Positions 42,013-50,076 of a DNA stretch of 64,000 nt are shown here, piece after piece; positions within the stretch are counted from its first letter, which is position 1; the number at the start of each line of letters is the position of its first letter. The position numbers and the translations under genes are program-made. The stretch comes from JBBDIX01 sp050486225 (lineage in GTDB: Bacteria > Actinomycetota > Nitriliruptoria > Nitriliruptorales > Nitriliruptoraceae): the NCBI GenBank assembly GCA_050486225.1, contig JBJHCV010000009.1, forward strand, positions 1 to 64,000, in the 5' to 3' direction. A model generated the notes under the pieces. The model was not told the origin of the DNA and searched no databases. It worked only from the letters and a program-made list of their open reading frames with translations.

Positions 42013-43248
42013 TCAGGGTTTCCACCCCGTCGACCCCACGGGGACCGTCATGAGCACTTCGGCGCCATGCGACGTGCGGATGACCTCTGCTCGTCGACCT
42101 CCGGGTCCTCGTCGCGGACGGCCGAAGCGTTCCCACCACGTCGCGTCGGACCCGGACACCCCATGCAGGACGATCTCGACCGGAAGGTCGTCGCGACTCC
42201 GCAACCACTCCCGCACCCGGCGTCCCCGTACCGAGAGCACGCCCTCCACGCGCCGGCACCGGTACCACGGGGAGGCCGGCGGAACGTCGTCGCACGTCAG
42301 CAGGGCACGGCGCTCGTCGAGCCGCCGAGCGCCGATCTCCGCCCCGATTCGGGGGTGTATCCGCGCGCGTACGGCCGACGGTGCGACCTCGACGAGGATC
42401 TCCCCGACCGGACCGACCGGCAGATGCTCGGGCGGTCCGGTCCTCGTGCGCACCTGGGGGACACCCCCGTCCGACAGCAGGGTCGCCTGGACTCCGGGGG
42501 CTTCGACGACCGCACCCTTCCAGAGCGCGCCCTCGACGAGGTCGGCACCCACCTGGACGAACTCGACCCTGGCGATCGGTCCCTGCTGCACCAGCACCGG
42601 ATCGTCGAGGTCGACCGCGGGCGGCAGTGCGACGACCAACGATCCCGAGGTCGTCGCGCCTGTGTCGAAACGCGACACCAGGGCATCCACGGGTGGGCGG
42701 AGTTCGGTGAGCCGGCGCAGGCGCCGCGAACCATCACGCCGCCCCGGGTCGACGTGCACCCTGTCCCCAGGCCGCAGAGGCACCTGCAGGGCATCGGACA
42801 GCCGTGCGCGCACCGGCCTCGACAGGACCCTCGCGTTGTGTTCGAGCAGCACGATGCGCACCGGGTCCCGATCGACGGCGTCGACCGGGGTGTGACGAGC
42901 GAGTGCGAGGGCGTCGCCTCCGACCCCGGCACACAGGTCCCAGGTCGGACCATGGGACGCCGCGACGAGTCTCTCGGCGCGCCACGCCGACACAAGCGGA
43001 TCACTCGCCTGTTCGAGCGCCTCGCGGGTGAACAGCAGCGCGTCGGCATCCGGCCAGCGCACTCGAGCCCGAAGCCGTGCTGCTGCCACGTCCACGACGA
43101 GGTTGGCGCGCTCGACCGTCAGCCCACGCTGCCGGAGACCGGCCGCGACCGACAGTTCAGAGGTCCCGGACAGGTCCTCCGTGCACGTTCCGACCAGGTC
43201 CAGTGCGTCGTCGACCAGCCACCGGGCGGTGTCCTCGGCTCGTTCCAC
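42013..43248 (-). CDS. SAM-dependent methyltransferase with THUMP-like C-terminal domain
   Basis: A protein of about 411 aa. The central methyltransferase fold has motif I in TWDLCAGVGGDALALARH, followed by VDAVDRDPVRIVLLEHNARV and RVHVDPGRRDG (the DPxR motif near the active site). The C-terminal part matches the THUMP-like domain of actinobacterial proteins (EVAPSAVRARIHPRIGAEIG, GVLSVRGRRVREWLRSR). Possibly an RNA methyltransferase; substrate unknown. The frame is open to 43377; GTG 43248 follows GGAGG at 4 nt, GTG 43275 is the alternative. Confidence 0.75.
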   Translation of the reverse strand: MERAEDTARWLVDDALDLVGTCTEDLSGTSELSVAAGLRQRGLTVERANLVVDVAAARLRARVRWPDADALLFTREALEQASDPLVSAWRAERLVAASHGPTWDLCAGVGGDALALARHTPVDAVDRDPVRIVLLEHNARVLSRPVRARLSDALQVPLRPGDRVHVDPGRRDGSRRLRRLTELRPPVDALVSRFDTGATTSGSLVVALPPAVDLDDPVLVQQGPIARVEFVQVGADLVEGALWKGAVVEAPGVQATLLSDGGVPQVRTRTGPPEHLPVGPVGEILVEVAPSAVRARIHPRIGAEIGARRLDERRALLTCDDVPPASPWYRCRRVEGVLSVRGRRVREWLRSRDDLPVEIVLHGVSGSDATWWERFGRPRRGPGGRRAEVIRTSHGAEVLMTVPVGSTGWKP

Positions 43249-43357
43249 CAGACCTCCGACTCGTGGGGCCGGCACGCTAACCGCTGCTCGACGCGGTGAC
43301 CGGGCGACAGCACACACCCTGCGAGTACCCGCCCGCGGTGGCGACCGGGGTGACCGG

Positions 43358-43363
43358 TACCGT
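43358..43363 (+). promoter_or_regulatory. -10 element implying a leaderless mRNA for the PAC2 gene
   Basis: TACCGT ends six nt before the ATG at 43370, so transcription would begin at or next to the start codon. No ribosome-binding site precedes that ATG, consistent with leaderless translation. The -35 region is GC-rich and not recognisable. Confidence 0.4.
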
Positions 43364-43369
43364 GGCGGT

Positions 43370-44257
43370 ATGGACATCCTCGATCTCGGCCACGTTCCGC
43401 TGCCCCTTCGCGACCCAGTCCTCGTCGTCGCCCTCGACGGTTGGACGGACGCCGGGGCCGGTGGATCCCTGGCGCTCGAGGCGTTGCACGACCAGTTCGA
43501 CGCTCTGCCGATCGGTCGCTTCGATCCCGACGCCCTGTTCGACTATCGCGATCGCCGGCCGCAGCTCGAGATCGACCAGGGTTCGCTCGGTGAACTGCAC
43601 TGGCCGGAACTGGTCGTGCGTCTCGTCACTCCCCCGTCGGGCCCGCAACTGGTGACCGTCGGTGGTGCGGAGCCCGACCTGTCGTGGCGCCGCGTCGCTG
43701 CCGACCTGATCGAACTGTGTCGACTGCTGGGCATCCAACGGTACGTCGGACTGGGCAGCGTGCCAGGACCCATCCCCCACACTCGCCCGGTGCACACGAT
43801 CTTCACCGGGACCGACGAGGACCTGCTGGAACGCCTCGGACGGCCCCACGAACAGGTCGTGGTCCCCGCGTCCTGCCAGGTCGCCCTGGAGAAGATGCTG
43901 GCCGATGCCGGGATCGACACCCTGGGCATGTGGGTTCGCATCCCCCACTATGTCGCTGGCCAGTACCCGCAGGCGTCACGGAACCTGCTCGAACAGGTGG
44001 CGACCCACCTCGGCATCGCCGTCGACTCCTCGATCTTCGACGCGACGATCGAGGAGAACCGGCAGCGACTCGACGTGGCCGGGGAGTCCTCCGACGAGGT
44101 CCTCGAACACATCCGACAGCTCGAACAGCTCTACGACGCACAACTCCACCGCGGCAGTGGGCTGTCGCGGGACCAGCGCATCGTGATGTCCGAGGAGGAC
44201 GTCCCGTCCGGCGACGAACTCGCCGCAGAGATCGAACGGTTCCTCCGGGAACGCTGA
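43370..44257 (+). CDS. PAC2-family (proteasome assembly chaperone-like) protein
   Basis: A 295-aa cytoplasmic protein of the PAC2 family found across actinobacteria. Seen: PVLVVALDGWTDAGAGGSLA at the N-terminus, LELCRLLGIQRYVGLGSVPG-type core (IELCRLLGIQRYVGLGSVPG), PHTRPVHTIFTGTDEDLL and GMWVRIPHYVAGQYPQASRN, with an acidic helical tail (about 230-295). A link to the proteasome or to protein quality control is inferred from the family name; no proteasome genes are in the window. Convergent with serC, ten nt apart. Confidence 0.85.
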   Translation: MDILDLGHVPLPLRDPVLVVALDGWTDAGAGGSLALEALHDQFDALPIGRFDPDALFDYRDRRPQLEIDQGSLGELHWPELVVRLVTPPSGPQLVTVGGAEPDLSWRRVAADLIELCRLLGIQRYVGLGSVPGPIPHTRPVHTIFTGTDEDLLERLGRPHEQVVVPASCQVALEKMLADAGIDTLGMWVRIPHYVAGQYPQASRNLLEQVATHLGIAVDSSIFDATIEENRQRLDVAGESSDEVLEHIRQLEQLYDAQLHRGSGLSRDQRIVMSEEDVPSGDELAAEIERFLRER

Positions 44258-44267
44258 GGCCGGTGCC

Positions 44268-45386
44268 TCAGGCGTCGCGCAGGCGTTCGACGATCCAGTC
44301 GACACAGCGCGTGTAGGCCATCAGGTCGTCAGCGTCGATGGCCGGGAACATCGCGATGCGCAACTGGTTGCGTCCCAGCTTTCGGTAGCCGTCGGTGTCG
44401 ACGACACCGTTGGCACGGAGCACCGCGTTCACGTCGTCGGCACGCACCGACTCGTCGAGGTCGATCGTCGCCACCACGTCCGAGCGGTGTCGTGGGTCGG
44501 CCACGAACGGTGTCGCCCACGCGCGCTGCTCGGCCCAGGTGTAGACCGCCGCTGCCTTCTCGCGTTGCCGCGCCGCCGACCCGGCGAGATCGCCGAAACG
44601 CTCGATCATCCACTCGACCTGGTCAGCGGCGAGCACGATGGTCGACACCGACGGGGTGTTGTACGTCTGCTGCTTACGCGAGTTCTCCAGTGCGGTCTGC
44701 AGGTCGAGGAACGTCGGTACGTACCGGCCACTTGCGGCCACCTGCTCGATGCGCGAAGCCGCAGCCGGAGAGCACAGCGCGACCGTGAGTCCGCCCTCGG
44801 ACGCGAAGCCCTTCTGCAGGCTGAAGTAGTACACGTCGACGTCCGCGAGGTCGACGTCGAGACCCCCCGCCGCGGAGGTCCCGTCCACCACCACGAGGGC
44901 GTCGTCCACCCGGGCAAGGGTCTGCGCCACGCCCGTCGAGGTCTCGGTGTGCGTCAGCGCCTGCACGTCGCATCCGGGGGCACTCGTGACGTGGGGGGCG
45001 GTTCCCGGGTCGGAGTCCACGACGTCGGGGTCCTCCAGCCAGGGCGCCGCGCGAGTGGCCGCCGCGAACTTGCTGCTGAACTCGCCGAACGAGTAGTGAC
45101 GCGCACGCTGTTCGACGAATCCGAAGGCGAGGCTCTCCCAGAACGCCGTCGCCCCGCCGACCGCGAGCAGCACGTCCCACTCGTCGGGGACCGAGAACAG
45201 CGCCCGCATCCCCGCCTGCAGCCGTCCAACCTGCCCCTTGACCGGAGCCTGCCGGTGCGACGTTCCCATGAGTGCCGACCCGGTGCGAGCCAGGTTCTCG
45301 AGCGCCTCGACGCGCACCTTGCTCGGCCCTGCACCGAAGCGCCCGTCGCCCGGGAGCAGTTCCGAGGGAATGGTCAGGTCGGTCAT
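44268..45386 (-). CDS. serC: Phosphoserine aminotransferase
   Basis: A 372-aa PLP enzyme of the mycobacterial-type SerC group (about 370-376 aa). It converts 3-phosphohydroxypyruvate to phosphoserine in serine synthesis. Seen: RFGAGPSKVRVEALE, LMGTSHRQAPVKGQVG, LAVGGATAFWESLA, VDGTSAAGGLDVDLADVDVY and the PLP Lys in YYFSLQKGFASEGGL, plus KLGRNQLRIAMFPAIDADDL at the C-terminus. ATG preceded by AAGGG. It diverges from the aminotransferase gene; a TTGACA at 45441-45436 on the minus strand may be its -35, without an obvious -10. Confidence 0.94.
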   Translation of the reverse strand: MTDLTIPSELLPGDGRFGAGPSKVRVEALENLARTGSALMGTSHRQAPVKGQVGRLQAGMRALFSVPDEWDVLLAVGGATAFWESLAFGFVEQRARHYSFGEFSSKFAAATRAAPWLEDPDVVDSDPGTAPHVTSAPGCDVQALTHTETSTGVAQTLARVDDALVVVDGTSAAGGLDVDLADVDVYYFSLQKGFASEGGLTVALCSPAAASRIEQVAASGRYVPTFLDLQTALENSRKQQTYNTPSVSTIVLAADQVEWMIERFGDLAGSAARQREKAAAVYTWAEQRAWATPFVADPRHRSDVVATIDLDESVRADDVNAVLRANGVVDTDGYRKLGRNQLRIAMFPAIDADDLMAYTRCVDWIVERLRDA

Positions 45387-45610
45387 CGATCACCCTTGGG
45401 TCACGGAGGCGCGACGGCCCGCTGGTGCGCACGTCTGTCAACCCAGCGTACGCCCGCGGGGTCGCAGGTGCCGACGGCAGGCCACCCCGCGGAGCCGGTT
45501 ACGCTCTGCCCGTGCGTCGCGGGCGTCGTCCCCGGCGCGACCACCGCTGCACACCGACGTGGGTTCCCCCGGGCTCGCGACGCTGCCTCTCACGAGGAAT
45601 CGAGGACTCC

Positions 45611-46801
45611 GTGACGCTCGCACGCCGAATCATCGACATCGAGGAGTCGCCGACGATGGCCGTGACGGCTCGCGCGAGTCAGCTCAGGGCCGCCGGCGAG
45701 CCCGTGGTCGGCTTCGGCGCCGGCGAACCAGACTTCCCCACGCCTGACAACATCGTCGAGGCGGCCGTACGCGCGGCGCGCAACCCCGCGGCACACCGCT
45801 ACACCGCGGCCAACGGGCTCGCCGAACTGCGCGATGCCGTCGCTCAGATGATGACGGTCGACCGGGACGTTCCGGTCGACCCTGCGCAGGTCACCATCGC
45901 CAACGGGGGCAAGCACGCCCTCTACAACGTCTTCATGACCCTGGTCTCCCCGGGTGACGAGGTCATCGTCGCCGCCCCCTACTGGGTCAGCTACCCGGAG
46001 CAGATCCGGTTGTGCGGCGGCGTGCCGGTCTTCGTCGACACGACGGTCGACCAGGGATTCCTCGTGACCGTGGACCAGCTCGAGGCGGTGCGTACCGACC
46101 GCACCCGGGCGATGGTGCTCGTCTCCCCCTCGAACCCCACGGGTGCCGTCCACCCGCCAGACGAGATCGAGGAGATCGCCCGTTGGGCCGCGGCGAACGA
46201 CGTGTGGCTCGTCACCGACGAGATCTACGCCCGCCTCGTGTACGGCGATGCCACGTTCCGCTCCGCGGGGTCGGTCGACGACGAGGTCCGTGAGCACGTG
46301 GTCATCGTCGACGGTGTGTCGAAGAGTCACGCGATGACGGGCTGGCGCGTCGGCTGGACGATCGCACCTGTACAGGTCGCTGCAGGGATCAACCGACTCC
46401 AGAGCCACCTGACGTCGAACGTCTGCAACGTGGCCCAGCTGGCCGCCCTCGAGGCGCTGACCGGCCCGCAGGACACCGTCGCCACCATGCGCGACGCGTT
46501 CGACCGTCGTCGCCGGCTGGCGGTCGAGCACCTGTCACGGATCGAGGGCGTGTCGCTGGCGGAACCCCGGGGCGCGTTCTACGTCTTCCCGTCGTTCGAG
46601 GGAGTCCTCGGTCGGGAGATCGCGGGCCGCCGGGTGGACACCACGATGGAGCTCGCCGACGTGCTGCTCGACGAGGCCCGGGTCGCGCTGGTCCCGGGAG
46701 AGGCCTTCGGCTCCCCGGGCCACGTGAGGCTGTCGTACGCGCTGGGCGACGACGACCTCGTGGAGGGCATCACCCGAATCGCCGACGTGCTGTCTCAGTA
46801 G
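45611..46801 (+). CDS. Class I aminotransferase (aspartate/aromatic aminotransferase type)
   Basis: A 396-aa PLP-dependent enzyme of the aspartate aminotransferase I-gamma group. Seen: VVGFGAGEPDFPTPDNI, TAANGLAELRDAVA, ANGGKHALYNVFM, AAPYWVSYPEQIRL, VSPSNPTGAV, VTDEIYARLVY, PLP-binding Lys238 in DGVSKSHAMTGWRVGW and the substrate-carboxylate Arg in HVRLSYALG. Probably transfers amino groups between aspartate (or another amino acid) and 2-oxoglutarate. GTG 45611 has GAGG upstream and the family N-terminus (LARRIIDIEESPT) begins there. The stop overlaps the convergent ahcY stop by 7 nt. Confidence 0.93.
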   Translation: MTLARRIIDIEESPTMAVTARASQLRAAGEPVVGFGAGEPDFPTPDNIVEAAVRAARNPAAHRYTAANGLAELRDAVAQMMTVDRDVPVDPAQVTIANGGKHALYNVFMTLVSPGDEVIVAAPYWVSYPEQIRLCGGVPVFVDTTVDQGFLVTVDQLEAVRTDRTRAMVLVSPSNPTGAVHPPDEIEEIARWAAANDVWLVTDEIYARLVYGDATFRSAGSVDDEVREHVVIVDGVSKSHAMTGWRVGWTIAPVQVAAGINRLQSHLTSNVCNVAQLAALEALTGPQDTVATMRDAFDRRRRLAVEHLSRIEGVSLAEPRGAFYVFPSFEGVLGREIAGRRVDTTMELADVLLDEARVALVPGEAFGSPGHVRLSYALGDDDLVEGITRIADVLSQ

Positions 46802-48105
46802 CGGTAGGACTCGTCCTTGTAGGGCCCGTCCGGATCCACACCCAGATAGGCCGCCTGCTCGTCGGTGAGCCTCGTGAGGCGCGCACCGATCCGGTCGAGG
46901 TGGAGCCTCGCGACCTCCTCGTCGAGGTGCCGCGGCAGGACGTACACCTCCTCCTTGTAGTCGTCGGGCCTGGTCCACAGCTCGATCTGGGCGAGCACCT
47001 GGTTGGTGAACGACGTCGACATCACGAACGACGAGTGGCCAGTGGCGTTGCCCAGGTTCACCAGGCGCCCCTCGGACAGCAGGATGACACTGCGGCCGTT
47101 GGGCAGGTGCACCAGGTCGACCTGCGGCTTGACGTTGGTCCACTCGTACTCACGGAGCGCCGCGGTCTCGATCTCCGTGTCGAAGTGGCCGATGTTGCAC
47201 AGGATCGCGTGGTCCTTCATCTGCAGCACGTGCTCGCGCGTGACCACACCCATGTTGCCCGTCGCGGTGACGACGATGTCGGCCTGGTCGACCACCTGAT
47301 CGAACTCCACGACCCGATACCCCTCCATGGCCGCCTGCAGGGCGTTGATCGGATCGATCTCGGTCACGTAGACGGTGGCGCCCATGCCGTCGAGTGCCTG
47401 AGCGCACCCCTTGCCCACGTCGCCGTAGCCGGCGACCACCGCGACCTTGCCCGCGATCATGACGTCGGTCCCACGCTTGATGCCGTCGATCAACGACTCC
47501 CGACACCCGTAGAGGTTGTCGAACTTCGACTTGGTCACCGAGTCGTTGACGTTGATGGCCGGCATGCGCAACGTGCCGGCACGCTGCCACTCGCGCAACT
47601 GCTTCACGCCCGTCGTCGTCTCCTCCGACACCCCGCGGATGTCGGGAACGAGGTCTGCGTACTGGTCGTGGACCAGCGCCGTCAGGTCACCCCCGTCGTC
47701 CAGCAGCAGGTTCGGGCCGGAGCCGTCCGGCCAGCGCAGGGTCTGTTCGACGCACCACCAGTACTCGTCCTCGGTCTCGCCCTTCCAGGCGAAGACCGGG
47801 ACCCCGGTCGCCGCGATCGCCGCAGCGGCCTCGTCCTGGGTGGAGAAGATGTTGCACGACGACCAGCGCACCTGCGCGCCGAGCGCGGTGAGGGTCTCGA
47901 TGAGCACCGCAGTCTGCACGGTCATGTGCAGGCATCCGGCGATGCGGGCCCCCGCGAGGGGCTGGGCCTGCCCGTGGCGCTCACGCAGGGCCATGAGACC
48001 CGGCATCTCGCGTTCGGCGAGCGCGATCTCCTTGCGGCCCCACTCCGCCAGGGACAGGTCGCGCACCTCGAAGTCCTCGTCGGGATGGCGGCGATCGATC
48101 GTCAT
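46795..48105 (-). CDS. ahcY: Adenosylhomocysteinase (S-adenosylhomocysteine hydrolase)
   Basis: A 436-aa NAD-dependent enzyme that splits S-adenosylhomocysteine to adenosine and homocysteine, closing the activated methyl cycle. Seen: GARIAGCLHMTVQTAVLIET, WSSCNIFSTQDEAAAAIA, PAINVNDSVTKSKFDNLYGC, the NAD-binding VAVVAGYGDVGKGCAQAL, EIDPINALQAAMEGY, ILCNIGHFDTEIE and SEGRLVNLGNATGHSSFVMS. It ends in YKDESYRY, as in nearly all bacterial members. ATG 48105 follows CGGAG. I looked in the 139-nt upstream gap for a SAH riboswitch and saw none. Confidence 0.97.
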   Translation of the reverse strand: MTIDRRHPDEDFEVRDLSLAEWGRKEIALAEREMPGLMALRERHGQAQPLAGARIAGCLHMTVQTAVLIETLTALGAQVRWSSCNIFSTQDEAAAAIAATGVPVFAWKGETEDEYWWCVEQTLRWPDGSGPNLLLDDGGDLTALVHDQYADLVPDIRGVSEETTTGVKQLREWQRAGTLRMPAINVNDSVTKSKFDNLYGCRESLIDGIKRGTDVMIAGKVAVVAGYGDVGKGCAQALDGMGATVYVTEIDPINALQAAMEGYRVVEFDQVVDQADIVVTATGNMGVVTREHVLQMKDHAILCNIGHFDTEIETAALREYEWTNVKPQVDLVHLPNGRSVILLSEGRLVNLGNATGHSSFVMSTSFTNQVLAQIELWTRPDDYKEEVYVLPRHLDEEVARLHLDRIGARLTRLTDEQAAYLGVDPDGPYKDESYRY

Positions 48106-48244
48106 GTCAGGCTCCGAAGGCAGGGGTCGCACGAGTCGCGAGCACGACGGCACGCGAGGAGAAGGTTCGTGGGATGAGCCGGACTCGGCGTCCCGACGAG
48201 AGTGTGCCCGACCGCGACGGCGTCCGCCAGACGCGACACCGGTG

Positions 48245-49021
48245 TCAGCGCGCGTCGTGAGGGCCCGGCGCACGACACCCACCTGCGAGACGAGACGCCG
48301 GGCGAGGTGCGGCGTCGAGGCGGACGTCCACGTCGACACACTGGGCGAGCGCCTGCAGGAAGGTGACTCGCGACACCTCGATCGCTCCGAGCGACCGGAG
48401 ATGATCGGTCACCAGCTGCACGTCGAACAGCAGCCCGCCGGCGGCACGCATCCGCGCGACGAGGTCGACGAGCGCGACCTTGGACGCGTCGGTCGAGCGG
48501 TGGAACATCGACTCTCCGGTGAATGCGGCACCGACCTGCACGCCGTAGAGACCCCCGACGAGCCGGTCACCGTCCCAGACCTCGAGGCTGTGTGCCCACC
48601 CCAGATGGTGCAGCTGACCATAGGCGTGCACCATCTCGCTGGTGATCCAGGTGCCGTCACTGCCCCGCCGTTGCGCGCAGGCCCGCACCACGTCGTCGAA
48701 CGCCACGTCCATGGTGGTGTGCCAGCCGCACGTGCGCAGCCGCCGCTGAAGGCTCCGCGACACGTGGACGCCGTCGAGGGGCACGACCGCACGCGGATCC
48801 GGGGAGAACCACGGCAGAGACATGCCCCGATGCGGCCACGGGAAGATGCCCCTCGAGTAGGCGTCGACGAGGGTCCCGGGAGCGAGGTCGGCGCCGATGC
48901 CCACCACTCCGTCCTCGTCGGCGGACTCCGCGTCGGGCAGGGCCCAGACGGACGGCGGCACCGGACGGGGCGGACGGACGCGTGTGGGCCGTTCGACGCC
49001 CGGGTCCACCTCCCCCTGCAT
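48245..49021 (-). CDS. aat: Leucyl/phenylalanyl-tRNA-protein transferase
   Basis: A 258-aa enzyme that adds Leu or Phe to proteins with N-terminal Arg or Lys, marking them for ClpS-ClpAP degradation (bacterial N-end rule). Seen: GVVGIGADLAPGTLVDAYSR, GIFPWPHRGMSLPWFSPDPR, ACAQRRGSDGTWITSEMVHA, HSLEVWDGDRLVGGLYGV and GAAFTGESMFHRSTDASKVA. ATG 49021 has GGGAGG. The adaptor clpS is encoded 4 kb away at 53282-53590, so both halves of the pathway are in the window. A Pro/Arg-rich N-terminal extension of 20 aa is unusual. Confidence 0.93.
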   Translation of the reverse strand: MQGEVDPGVERPTRVRPPRPVPPSVWALPDAESADEDGVVGIGADLAPGTLVDAYSRGIFPWPHRGMSLPWFSPDPRAVVPLDGVHVSRSLQRRLRTCGWHTTMDVAFDDVVRACAQRRGSDGTWITSEMVHAYGQLHHLGWAHSLEVWDGDRLVGGLYGVQVGAAFTGESMFHRSTDASKVALVDLVARMRAAGGLLFDVQLVTDHLRSLGAIEVSRVTFLQALAQCVDVDVRLDAAPRPASRLAGGCRAPGPHDAR

Positions 49022-49129
49022 CCCACCTCCCGTGGAGCACGTGTCGATCGGCAATGCCCGCATTCTGTCCGGGACGGTACGCGACCGCGTACCTTTGGGT
49101 CACCACCGCGACCGTCGTCAGGGAGTCGT

Positions 49130-50017
49130 GTGACACGCGTGCACCTCGTGGACGGGACGTGGGAACTGTTTCGCGCCCACCACTCGCCGAGGCCGTCGCG
49201 GACCGACCCGACGGGACGTGACGTGAAGGCCACCGTGGGGGTCGTCGAGTCCCTGCTGCGACTCCTCGACGACCCGGACGAGTCGGTGACACACCTCGCG
49301 GTCGCCTTCGACAACCCGATCGAGAGCTTCCGCAACCGGCTGCTCCCCGACTACAAGGACGGGTCGGGTGTCGATCCCTCGCTCGTGGCCCAGTTCGACC
49401 TCGTCGAGGACGCGGTGACCGCACTCGGTGTCAGGGTCTGGTCGATGGCGGAACACGAGGCCGACGACGCGATCGGGACGGCTGCAACGGTCCTGGCCGA
49501 CTCCTTCGACCAGGTGCGGATCCTCACCCCGGACAAGGACCTCGGACAGGTCGTGCGAGGCACCCGGGTGGTGCAGGTCGATCGGATGCGCGACCGTGAG
49601 TTCGACGAACAGGGAGTCGTGCAACGGCTCGGGGTCCGGCCGATGTCGGTCCCGGACCTGCTCGCACTCGTTGGTGACACGGCCGACGGCATCCCCGGAC
49701 TCCCGGGCTTCGGGGCGAAGGGAGCCGCCACCGTGCTCGGCAGGTGGCCGCACCTCGAGGACATCCCCACCGACGTCGCCTCGTGGGACGTCGACCTTCG
49801 CGGGAAGGCGCGGCTCGCTGCGACCTTCGCCGAGCGACGAGAGGACGCGCTGCTGTACCGCCGCCTGGCGACACTCGTGCTCGACGTGCCACTCGACCTC
49901 GACCCGGCGTCCCTGCAGTGGTCCGGACCGGATCCCGCCGCGTGGGCCGAGTGGTGCAGGACCCTGGGGGTCCCTCGCCTCGTGGACCGGCCGCGGCTCG
50001 TCCGGGGAGGCAACTAG
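49130..50017 (+). CDS. 5'-3' exonuclease (FEN-type domain, no polymerase)
   Basis: A 295-aa stand-alone 5' nuclease related to the N-terminal domain of DNA polymerase I. Seen: VHLVDGTWELFRAHHSP, LAVAFDNPIESFRNRLLPDY KDG (split here), EHEADDAIGTAATVLA, RILTPDKDLGQVV and LVGDTADGIPGLPGFGAKGA, which carry the metal-binding Asp/Glu residues and the helix-hairpin-helix. Removes RNA primers or flaps in replication and repair. GTG 49130 has AGGGAG in front. It diverges from aat. Confidence 0.87.
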   Translation: MTRVHLVDGTWELFRAHHSPRPSRTDPTGRDVKATVGVVESLLRLLDDPDESVTHLAVAFDNPIESFRNRLLPDYKDGSGVDPSLVAQFDLVEDAVTALGVRVWSMAEHEADDAIGTAATVLADSFDQVRILTPDKDLGQVVRGTRVVQVDRMRDREFDEQGVVQRLGVRPMSVPDLLALVGDTADGIPGLPGFGAKGAATVLGRWPHLEDIPTDVASWDVDLRGKARLAATFAERREDALLYRRLATLVLDVPLDLDPASLQWSGPDPAAWAEWCRTLGVPRLVDRPRLVRGGN

Positions 50018-50076
50018 GCTTCGCTCCTGCGGCCTGACCACGTCTGCCTTCGACCCACGTGACACGAAGGACCTCG

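Noticed and set aside
45436..45441. TTGACA (minus strand) as a promoter for serC
   Set aside because: A perfect -35 hexamer, but no acceptable -10 at 15-19 nt; not enough to call a promoter.
48106..48244. SAH riboswitch ahead of ahcY
   Set aside because: I looked for the conserved core of the SAH motif in the leader and found no match; only generic GC-rich pairing.
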